Shown here: piece by piece, positions 1-5,348 of the stretch
Layout: each line of letters opens with the position of its first letter
Numbering within the stretch: the stretch's first letter is position 1
Source of the DNA: Bacteroidales bacterium
Lineage (GTDB): Bacteria; Bacteroidota; Bacteroidia; Bacteroidales; UBA4181
NCBI GenBank assembly: GCA_031260845.1
Contig: JAISKR010000285.1
Span: forward strand, 1 to 5,348
Direction: 5' to 3'
Length of the DNA stretch: 5,348 nt
Position numbers and translations under genes: made by a program
Notes under the pieces: generated by a model
The model's input: only the letters and a program-made list of their open reading frames with translations
The model's database searches: none
What the model was told of the DNA's origin: nothing

Positions 1-2147
1 AACACATCATCATCGGTGATACCGGTAAATACCTCATACGGCTGACCTTCATACAATCCGATAAAAGCTATCCAATCCTCCTTGTTGTTCTTGAAACGGA
101 TAATTTCGGCGTCCAATGCTTCCGGACGTTGGCGCGGCGCCTCTGTTTTTGCCTGTTTGTCGGGCGTAGCATTCAGCAAAATGCCTTCCCGCGAACCGTC
201 TCGATAAACGGTGATGCCCTTGCAGCCGCTTTTCCATGCGGTGATATACAGTTTGGCAACCATGTCCTCCGACACGTCTTTGGGCAGATTGATGGTGACG
301 CTGATGGAATGATCCACCCATTTCTGCATTTCGCCCTGCATCTGCACCTTTTTCACCCAATCCACGTCGCCTGCCGTAGCCTTGTGGTAGGGCGATTTTT
401 CGACAATGGCTTTCAGTTGCTCATCGTTGTATTTCATCACTTCCCTCACGTTGTAGCCGTTAATTTTCAGCCAGTCGAGAAATTTATGATGAAAAACCTT
501 ATATTCTTCGTAAGCAATGCCTTTGTCATCGGTGAAAGACACTGTAACGTCTTGGTCGTTAGGATTTACCGTCCGGCGACGTTTGTAATAAGTGGCAAAT
601 GCCGGTTCGATACCCGATGTGGTTTGCGTCATCAAACTTGTGGTACCGGTCGGGGCAATAGTGAGAAGCGCGATATTGCGTCTGCCGTAGCGTTGCATAT
701 CTTTGTACAATCCTTCATCTTCCTTACGCAGACGTTGGATAAAAGGATTATTTTGTTCGAGCGAATAGTCATATATACTAAACGAGCCACGTTCCTTCGC
801 AAGATTTACAGAACCTCTGTATGCCTCTAATGCCAATGTTTTTTGAACTTCGACAGAGAAATCAATACCGTCATCGCTGCCGTAGCGGATGCCCAGCGCA
901 GCCAACATATCGCCTTCGGCGGTGATGCCGATGCCTGTGCGGCGTCCTTCCTCTGTTTTTATGCGGATTTGTTCCCACAAGCGGCGTTCTACGCGCTTTA
1001 CTTCGGCATCTTCGGGGTCAGCATTGACTTTTGCCAGAATGGCGTCAATTTTTTCCAATTCCAAATCAATAATATCGTCCATAATACGCTGAGCCTTAGC
1101 CACATGATCTTTAAACTTGGGAAAATTAAATTTGGCGCCAGCCGTAAATGGTTGATCTACATAACCGTACAGGTTGATTGCCAACAAACGGCAACTGTCA
1201 TACGGACAGAGCGGAATCTCGCCGCATGGGTTGGTGGACATGGTACGGTAGCCGAATTTGGAATAACAATCGGGCACAGACTCGCGTATGATGGTGTCCC
1301 AGAAGAGAATACCCGGTTCAGCCGACTGCCATGCGTTGTGGATAATTTTCTTCCACAAGGTTTCGGCATTGATTTCTTTGGTGAAAGTCGGTTCTTTTGA
1401 GTCGATAGGATATTGAGTGATATATGGGCGATTGTCCACGACCGCGTTCATGAAATCGTCGTCGATTTTCACCGATACGTTGGCGCCGGTAATTCTTCCG
1501 GGCGTCATTTTGGCGTCAATAAAACTTTCCGCATCGGGGTGTTTGCTGGATATGCTGAGCATCAAGGCGCCGCGGCGACCGTCCTGCGCCACTTCGAGCG
1601 TGGTGTTGGAATAGCGCTCCATGAACGTCACTACGCCGGTGGAAGTCAAGGCGCTGTTGAGCACAGGGCTTCCTTTGGGGCGAATATGCGACAAATCGTG
1701 CCCTACTCCTCCCCTTCTCTTCATCAGTTGCGCCTGTTCCTGATCCGTCTTCATGATTCCGCCGTAAGAATCGGCATGGCTGTCATTGCCAATCACGAAA
1801 CAGTTGGACAAGGAAGCAATCTGAAAACGATTACCCATACCCGTCATCGGGCTTCCCTGCGGTACGATGTAACGAAACTCTTTGAAAAGGTCATATAACT
1901 CCTGTTCACTCAGCGGGTTAGAATATTTTCTTTCCACACGCGCCACTTCACGCGCCAGACGCCAGTGCATATCCTCGGGCGACTGCTCGTAAATATTGCC
2001 AAATGAATCCTTTATGGCATATTTATTCACCCATACCTTGGCAGCCAACTCATCGCCGTTGAAGTATTCAAGTGATTTCTTATACGCTTCGTCAAAAGTG
2101 TACGTCTTTTCTTCTTTTTGTTCCGCTTCTATCTCTTTGGAAACCAT
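1..2147 (-). CDS. nrdJ: Adenosylcobalamin-dependent (class II) ribonucleotide reductase, 5' part; C-terminus beyond window
   Basis: This enzyme reduces ribonucleotides to deoxyribonucleotides in the cytoplasm, using a radical generated from adenosylcobalamin, so it needs neither oxygen nor a separate radical subunit. The frame is open for 715 codons from ATG 2147-2145 and runs off the left edge. I see the expected landmarks: first redox Cys in LSNCFVIG (C116), the QDGRRGALM block (about 188-196), the finger loop STNPCGE with Asn306, radical Cys308 and Glu310, the second redox Cys319 exactly 11 residues later in DSCRLLAINL, EEGRRTGIGITAEGD, the phosphate-binding APTGTTSL (about 498-505) with SGIEP, VDHSISVTINLP, and GCKGITVYRDGSR (about 641-653). 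The protein starts directly with the RNR N-terminal region; no ATP cone is visible, so overall-activity control by dATP is probably absent. Relatives are about 830-850 residues, so roughly 120 residues, including the C-terminal cysteines that re-reduce the active site, are missing here. No frameshift or stop was found on a codon-by-codon reading. Confidence 0.95.
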   Translation of the reverse strand, partial: MVSKEIEAEQKEEKTYTFDEAYKKSLEYFNGDELAAKVWVNKYAIKDSFGNIYEQSPEDMHWRLAREVARVERKYSNPLSEQELYDLFKEFRYIVPQGSPMTGMGNRFQIASLSNCFVIGNDSHADSYGGIMKTDQEQAQLMKRRGGVGHDLSHIRPKGSPVLNSALTSTGVVTFMERYSNTTLEVAQDGRRGALMLSISSKHPDAESFIDAKMTPGRITGANVSVKIDDDFMNAVVDNRPYITQYPIDSKEPTFTKEINAETLWKKIIHNAWQSAEPGILFWDTIIRESVPDCYSKFGYRTMSTNPCGEIPLCPYDSCRLLAINLYGYVDQPFTAGAKFNFPKFKDHVAKAQRIMDDIIDLELEKIDAILAKVNADPEDAEVKRVERRLWEQIRIKTEEGRRTGIGITAEGDMLAALGIRYGSDDGIDFSVEVQKTLALEAYRGSVNLAKERGSFSIYDYSLEQNNPFIQRLRKEDEGLYKDMQRYGRRNIALLTIAPTGTTSLMTQTTSGIEPAFATYYKRRRTVNPNDQDVTVSFTDDKGIAYEEYKVFHHKFLDWLKINGYNVREVMKYNDEQLKAIVEKSPYHKATAGDVDWVKKVQMQGEMQKWVDHSISVTINLPKDVSEDMVAKLYITAWKSGCKGITVYRDGSREGILLNATPDKQAKTEAPRQRPEALDAEIIRFKNNKEDWIAFIGLYEGQPYEVFTGITDDDV

Positions 2148-2206
2148 CGTATCAACAATCATTATAATATTTTTTTTAAGGTTTTTCGATTATAAAAATT
2201 TCGACG

Positions 2207-2236
2207 CAAGTTATTATGATAATACTATACAGCCAA
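2207..2236 (-). promoter_or_regulatory. Tentative promoter of nrdJ
   Basis: On the minus strand a TTG (2236-2234) is followed after 20 bases by TAACTTG (2213-2207), an imperfect match to the Bacteroidetes -33/-7 pattern TTG...TAnnTTTG. It would give a leader of roughly 50 bases that is very A/T-rich, including a run of eight A just before the coding region, with no Shine-Dalgarno sequence. The match is weak, and transcription could also read through from the ABC gene upstream. I see no cobalamin riboswitch and no clear NrdR box in 2148-2289. Confidence 0.3.
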
Positions 2237-2289
2237 ATTTTTTTGCCTTGTCTTATTAACAAGTTTTCAACCGAATGTAAGTTTCTGTT

Positions 2290-3660
2290 TTACAAGTGCA
2301 TATTCCGGTTGATGCCATCCGGCAGTTCGGCGGGGCAGTGCGAAACGAAGATGAGTGTTCGGTCTTGGCAATACGCATCCAATAAGGCTCGCGCCAACGC
2401 CACGTTTTCTGCATCCAAGCCCTGAAAAGGCTCGTCAAGTATCAGCATCGGCGGATTTTTGACCAAAGCGCGGATGAGCAGCACGATGTTTTGCTGTCCG
2501 GTGGAAACCCGCTGAAAAGAAGTTTTTGCGATGTCCTCCACAGAAAAACAGGCGAACAGCGCCGCTGCAAATTGACTTTCCTTTTCGCTAATCGTGTGCC
2601 GAACGTAAGGATTGTCCTGCAAACCCTCCATCACATAATCCATACAGGCGATATGGCGCCTGTTGTAGAGGCGCATCTCCGGCGACACGAAGCCTATCCT
2701 GTCTTTGATGTCCCAGATGCTTTCGCCGGTGCCGCGCAACCTGTCGAAAATGGTGATACGGTTGGCGTAAGCCTGCGGATTATCTGCAAAGATGAGGCTC
2801 AGCAGCATGGACTTACCGGCTCCGTTGGCGCCTGTGAGCGCCCATTTCTCGCCGCGGCGGATGAGCCACTCTACTTGGTCGATAATCGTCCTGCCGTTAT
2901 AACGGATGGTCACTTGGTTAAGATGTACCGCAACGTCGAAATCGGCAGCGGGCGGTTCCGGCAATTCAGGCAATACCTTGACCTGACGAACGGCAGGAAC
3001 TGCCTCCGCCTCCGCACGCAGACAGATACAACTGACGGCAAAATGAGCGACCTCCATGACGTGAGTGATGAACGCGGGTATCTGTCCGCTTTCTGCCGTC
3101 ATGATGATTTGCGTGCCCATGCCGGCAATACGAGTCAGCGTTTCGTTGACATAATCGCGTGCCTGAGCGTCCAAGCCGATGAAAAGATTGTCCAACAGCA
3201 GCAAACGCGGTTTTTTCAACAAGGCTTTCACGATAATCATTTTTTTGAACTGCCCGTTAGACAGTTTGATAATCTCCATGTCGAGCAAGGAAAACAGGTT
3301 CAGCGCCTGCAAGACCTCCGGCAAGGCTTCATCCTGTAAACCCAGAAATGCCCTAACAGTAACAACGCCGTCCGTTTCGGTGGCATGATAGCGCTGCTGA
3401 TAGTAGAAATTGCCGTAATTGATTTGACTGTCGCTGAAAAAGACGGATGCTATCTCGTCATTGGAAAGATGATACGCGGTTTTGCCCTGCACCGCCAACC
3501 ATTGACCGGCGACGACTTCCAGAAAGGTAGTTTTTCCGGAAGCGTTGGAACCTGTAACAGCCCAATGCTCCCCTGCGGGCAACGTCCAACAGGCGTCGGG
3601 AAACACAATACGGTCGAATTTTCTGAAACTCGCATGGTCAAATTCTATCAACGGCGGCAT
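2290..3660 (-). CDS. Soluble tandem ABC ATPase, ModF/PhrA-like, with a degenerate first ATPase domain
   Basis: This is a complete 456-residue protein with two ABC nucleotide-binding domains on one chain and no membrane segment. Domain 1 (about 1-210) has Walker A GSNASGKTT (37-45), signature LSNGQ (133-137) and Walker B LLLLDN (153-158). Asn158 stands where the catalytic Glu should be, and the switch-His position reads MTAES (187-191), without His. Domain 2 (about 242-456) is canonical: Walker A GANGAGKSM (277-285), signature VSTGQQ (385-390), LILDEP (406-411) and switch His441 in FVSH. The stretch RGTGESIWDIKDRIGFVSPE (309-328) is very close to what I recall of the equivalent part of E. coli ModF. 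ModF is about 490 residues, also lacks a switch His in domain 1, and is named for molybdenum transport although its role is poorly defined. No molybdate genes are visible here, so the substrate or partner cannot be assigned. The start at 3660 leaves a full-length first domain. The gene is co-directional with nrdJ, 142 bp upstream of it. Confidence 0.9.
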   Translation of the reverse strand: MPPLIEFDHASFRKFDRIVFPDACWTLPAGEHWAVTGSNASGKTTFLEVVAGQWLAVQGKTAYHLSNDEIASVFFSDSQINYGNFYYQQRYHATETDGVVTVRAFLGLQDEALPEVLQALNLFSLLDMEIIKLSNGQFKKMIIVKALLKKPRLLLLDNLFIGLDAQARDYVNETLTRIAGMGTQIIMTAESGQIPAFITHVMEVAHFAVSCICLRAEAEAVPAVRQVKVLPELPEPPAADFDVAVHLNQVTIRYNGRTIIDQVEWLIRRGEKWALTGANGAGKSMLLSLIFADNPQAYANRITIFDRLRGTGESIWDIKDRIGFVSPEMRLYNRRHIACMDYVMEGLQDNPYVRHTISEKESQFAAALFACFSVEDIAKTSFQRVSTGQQNIVLLIRALVKNPPMLILDEPFQGLDAENVALARALLDAYCQDRTLIFVSHCPAELPDGINRNMHL

Positions 3661-3688
3661 ACATTATATATATATTCATACATTATAT
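3658..3688 (-). repeat. 12-bp direct repeat covering the ABC gene leader and start codon
   Basis: CATACATTATAT occurs at 3658-3669 and again at 3677-3688, 19 bp apart start to start. Read on the minus strand, each copy is ATATAATGTATG; the final ATG of the downstream copy is the start codon of the ABC gene. The upstream ATG (3679-3677) is out of frame with the gene and opens a 13-codon frame that ends at 3638 inside the gene. The sequence between the copies is mostly TA dinucleotides, so replication slippage is a simple explanation. Confidence 0.6.
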
Positions 3689-3695
3689 TATGGTG

Positions 3696-3725
3696 CAAAA
3701 GTACGGTTTTTCATCAAAAACGTAA
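3696..3725 (-). promoter_or_regulatory. Bacteroidetes-type promoter of the tandem ABC ATPase gene
   Basis: On the minus strand TACTTTTG (3703-3696) matches the TAnnTTTG -7 consensus perfectly. A TTA (3725-3723) lies exactly 19 bases upstream, where a -33 TTG is expected. This predicts a start of transcription near 3689 and a leader of about 29 bases, rich in A and T and without a Shine-Dalgarno sequence, which is normal for this phylum. Confidence 0.65.
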
Positions 3726-3736
3726 CCTTTTCCTGA

Positions 3737-4009
3737 TGGTTTTCGTATATAAAGAATGTAGAGAATAATCTTTACAATGTTCGAAAAGCAAATGGGGAAT
3801 ACGTTTATTACAGTGATAACAAAGATTTTCCGGTGAAAGGCGATTTAGAAATTAATGATATTACAGTGTATGACGGAAAAGTGCATTTATCTGTCGGACA
3901 TACAAAAAATACCGCAACACAACCGGAATCAGATCCTTTCAAAAGCGAATTGAGCGGCAAGGTGAACACCTTTGGCTATTTACAGACATTCATTTTGAAA
4001 ATAAAATGA
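3737..4009 (+). pseudogene. 3' remnant of an unrecognised gene (no start codon)
   Basis: The frame is open for 90 codons after an in-frame TGA at 3734-3736 and ends with TGA at 4007-4009. It contains no ATG, and no upstream start is possible in this frame. The translation looks protein-like from about residue 8 on: alternating hydrophobic/polar stretches typical of beta strands (for example GEYVYYSDNKD, DLEINDITVYDGKVHLSVGH) and a Phe/Ile-rich tail, YLQTFILKIK. A good intrinsic terminator begins 39 bases after the stop, as expected at a real gene end. It is more AT-rich than both neighbouring genes. I do not recognise the family. The likeliest reading is a truncated gene whose 5' part was deleted at or near 3740, next to the ABC gene promoter. 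Alternatives are a frameshifted gene or a chance frame. Confidence 0.5.
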
Positions 4010-4048
4010 GAGGGAAGTATCTGAACAAAAAGTAATATATCATAATTT

Positions 4049-4084
4049 AAAAAGCGTGGAAGAAAATCTTTATCCACGCTTTTT
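4049..4084 (+). terminator. Strong intrinsic terminator, possibly bidirectional
   Basis: AAAAAGCGTGGA (4049-4060) pairs perfectly with TCCACGCTTTTT (4073-4084) around a 12-base loop. The GC-rich stem core GCGTGGA is followed on the plus strand by a run of six T. The A run on the left flank would serve as the T run on the minus strand, so it could work in both directions. It lies 39 bases after the stop of the 3737-4009 remnant and insulates the downstream kinase gene from it. Confidence 0.85.
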
Positions 4085-4135
4085 TATTGTTTTATTATCC
4101 TGTATTCAGCGAAATATGCGGCAATTGAGTGGTAT

Positions 4136-4171
4136 CTACGAAAGTTTCGTAGATCTACGAAACTTTCGTAG
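4136..4171. promoter_or_regulatory. Perfect 36-bp palindrome of two inverted 17-bp dyads; putative double operator
   Basis: CTACGAAAGTTTCGTAG (4136-4152) is an 8+1+8 perfect dyad. After AT it is followed by CTACGAAACTTTCGTAG (4155-4171), another 8+1+8 perfect dyad and the exact reverse complement of the first. The whole 36 bp is therefore also a perfect palindrome. The left dyad extends to 21 bp (4134-4154). Dyad centres are 19 bp apart. The element sits after the terminator and just upstream of the -33 region of the kinase promoter, so it would not be in that transcript. It therefore looks like a DNA-level binding site for a dimeric regulator rather than an RNA hairpin. The CTAC...GTAG ends loosely recall operators of BlaI/CopY-type winged-helix repressors, but no such gene is in view. 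Confidence 0.65.
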
Positions 4172-4179
4172 GTTATAAA

Positions 4180-4212
4180 ATGCAAATAATTCACCATTTT
4201 TTATTAATTTTG
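4180..4212 (+). promoter_or_regulatory. Bacteroidetes-type promoter of the kinase/RapZ_C gene
   Basis: TAATTTTG (4205-4212) matches the TAnnTTTG -7 consensus perfectly. The -33 region is poor: only TGC (4181-4183) lies at a suitable distance, 21 bases upstream. The predicted transcription start is near 4219, giving a leader of about 24 bases to ATG 4244. A weak -33 box next to a large dyad element suggests that the promoter depends on or is controlled by a bound regulator; this last step is inference. Confidence 0.6.
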
Positions 4213-4243
4213 TCCGCTTAAAATTGTTCAAAAGCATTTCGAT

Positions 4244-5348
4244 ATGGATAGTTTAGAAACGATTTTTTATCAATATACGGGCGCAAAGCCGGAAACGACG
4301 GAAGCCTTGTCGGCGTCGGGGTCAAACAGACAGTATTTCCGACTGCGAGGGGGCAACACGAGCCTGATAGGGGTGAACGGCACTTCGTTGGAAGAGAACC
4401 GAGCGTTCATCGGTATGGCAAAGCATTTTTTCGCCAAAGGGCTGCCGGTGCCTCAGTTGCTGGCGCAAAGCGCTGACAGTATGTCCTACCTTCAAGAGGA
4501 TTTGGGCGACACGCTGTTGTTTGACTATATCGCCAACGGGCGTAAAACGGGCGTTTTCCACGAAAGTGAAAAGGAAATGCTGCGGAAAACCATGCGCAAA
4601 TTAGCCGAGATGCAGGTGAAAGGCGCACAGGACTTCGATTTTTCGACCTGTTACCCGCAGGCTGAATTTAACGAACGTTCCATCATCTGGGATTTGAATT
4701 ATTTCAAATATTGTTTTCTGAAAGCCACAGGCTTGGATTTTCAGGAAGATAAATTGGAAGACGAATTTGCAAAATTTGCAGCCATACTGCTCAATTCGCC
4801 TCATCAAACGTTTATGTACCGCGATTTTCAAAGCCGCAACGTGATGATTAAGGATGCACAGCCTTATTTTATTGACTTTCAAGGCGGGCGCAAGGGACCG
4901 CCCCACTATGACGTCGCCTCTTTCCTGTGGCAGGCAAAGGCGCGATACAACAACGAATTGAAGGAAGAACTGCTGAACGAGTATCTCGGCTCATTGCAAC
5001 AGTTGACCACGGTTGACGAGCGTGATTTCCGCCGACAGTTGCAGCATTTTATCCTTTTCAGGACAATGCAGGTGCTGGGCGCTTACGGTTTTCGCGGTTA
5101 TTTCGAGAAAAAGCCGCATTTCCTGCAAAGCATCCCGTTTGCAATGGACAACCTGCGCACTATCCTTGCGGAAAAGTCGCCTGAATACCCGTATATGGCG
5201 GATATGTTGCGTAGAATGACCGATCTCAAACAGTTTCGCGAGTTGAACATCCGCAAACCGTTGGTGGTGAAGGTGTATAGTTTTTCGTACAAAAAAGGGA
5301 TTCCCAACGATGATTCGGGCAACGGCGGCGGTTTTGTGTTCGATTGCC
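4244..5348 (+). CDS. AmgK-like amino-sugar kinase (APH fold) fused to a RapZ C-terminal domain; 3' end beyond window
   Basis: This is an open frame of 368 codons from ATG 4244 that runs off the right edge. Residues about 1-330 form an aminoglycoside-phosphotransferase-type kinase: N-lobe motif SASGSNRQYFRL (23-34), catalytic loop MYRDFQSRNVM (191-201) with catalytic Asp194 and metal-binding Asn199, and IDFQGG (210-215) with metal-binding Asp211. The RDFQSRNVM/IDFQ pattern resembles AmgK, which phosphorylates the anomeric carbon of MurNAc and GlcNAc in cell-wall recycling, more than antibiotic-resistance kinases. From about residue 337 (KPLVVKVYSFSYKKGIPND, then GGGFVFDC) it changes into the start of RapZ_C, the part of RapZ that in E. 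coli senses glucosamine-6-phosphate and binds small RNA. The RapZ N-terminal P-loop ATPase is absent. The fusion suggests a cytoplasmic sugar kinase tied to amino-sugar sensing, but substrate and ligand are inferred. No other in-frame ATG lies between the promoter and 4244. Confidence 0.88.
   Translation, partial: MDSLETIFYQYTGAKPETTEALSASGSNRQYFRLRGGNTSLIGVNGTSLEENRAFIGMAKHFFAKGLPVPQLLAQSADSMSYLQEDLGDTLLFDYIANGRKTGVFHESEKEMLRKTMRKLAEMQVKGAQDFDFSTCYPQAEFNERSIIWDLNYFKYCFLKATGLDFQEDKLEDEFAKFAAILLNSPHQTFMYRDFQSRNVMIKDAQPYFIDFQGGRKGPPHYDVASFLWQAKARYNNELKEELLNEYLGSLQQLTTVDERDFRRQLQHFILFRTMQVLGAYGFRGYFEKKPHFLQSIPFAMDNLRTILAEKSPEYPYMADMLRRMTDLKQFRELNIRKPLVVKVYSFSYKKGIPNDDSGNGGGFVFDC

Noticed and set aside
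129..830. A 233-codon open frame on the plus strand
   Set aside because: It is antisense to the well-conserved nrdJ sequence. Its His/Phe/Val-rich composition is the usual shadow of a GC-moderate coding strand.
2247..2263. Small hairpin (CTTGT, 7-base loop, ACAAG) between the ABC gene and nrdJ, considered as a terminator
   Set aside because: The stem is only 5 bp with low GC. On the strand that is transcribed it is followed by a run of A rather than T; the T run fits only the unused plus strand.
2491..3339. A 282-codon open frame on the plus strand opposite the ABC gene
   Set aside because: It lies entirely antisense to a gene with unmistakable ATPase motifs. Its translation is rich in His, Arg, Cys and Gln without domain character, and it has no promoter or partner.
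4136..4171. The palindrome as an intrinsic terminator or mobile-element end
   Set aside because: There is no T run after it and a much better terminator lies 52 bases upstream. No transposase, second copy or target duplication is visible in the window.
4322..4906. Several minus-strand frames of 73-101 codons inside the kinase gene
   Set aside because: All are antisense to the kinase catalytic region, overlap each other in different frames and show no recognisable motifs.
4244..5348. The kinase as an aminoglycoside-resistance enzyme
   Set aside because: The fold is shared, but the RDFQSRNVM and IDFQ motifs and the RapZ_C-like extension fit the AmgK-type housekeeping kinase, and no mobile context is present.

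Overview
The window looks like chromosomal DNA from a member of the Bacteroidetes, most likely Bacteroidales. Three things support this. The two clearest promoters carry a perfect TAnnTTTG -7 box, the hallmark of Bacteroidetes sigma-ABfr promoters. No gene start has a convincing Shine-Dalgarno sequence, and the leaders are A/T-rich. The gene content also fits: a B12-dependent ribonucleotide reductase without an N-terminal ATP cone, a soluble ModF-like tandem ABC ATPase, and a sugar-kinase/RapZ_C fusion. All three assignments come from reading motifs; no database search was possible.

Layout. Bases 1-2147 (minus strand) hold the N-terminal 715 codons of a class II ribonucleotide reductase (NrdJ); its C-terminus lies beyond the left edge. 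A 142-bp gap (2148-2289) carries its leader and a tentative promoter. Bases 2290-3660 (minus) encode a complete 456-aa protein with two ABC ATPase domains and no membrane domain. The first domain has lost its catalytic Glu and switch His. A good Bacteroidetes promoter sits just upstream (3696-3725), and a 12-bp direct repeat covers the start codon and leader.

The 583-bp stretch between 3661 and 4243 has no intact gene. It holds an AT-rich, start-less 90-codon reading frame on the plus strand (3737-4009), probably the 3' remnant of a lost gene. A strong intrinsic terminator follows (4049-4084). Next comes a striking perfect 36-bp palindrome made of two inverted 17-bp dyads (4136-4171), then a Bacteroidetes promoter (-7 box 4205-4212). 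That promoter drives the last gene, 4244 to the right edge (plus). It is an aminoglycoside-phosphotransferase-fold kinase of the AmgK (cell-wall amino-sugar kinase) type, fused to the beginning of a RapZ C-terminal domain.

How the genes relate. NrdJ makes deoxyribonucleotides. The ABC protein is a soluble ATPase of unproven role and is co-directional with nrdJ, but both have their own leaders, so an operon is not established. The kinase/RapZ_C gene diverges from them and probably belongs to amino-sugar or peptidoglycan recycling. The least explained signals are the double-dyad operator in front of the kinase gene, the kinase/RapZ_C fusion itself, and the orphan 3' gene fragment.
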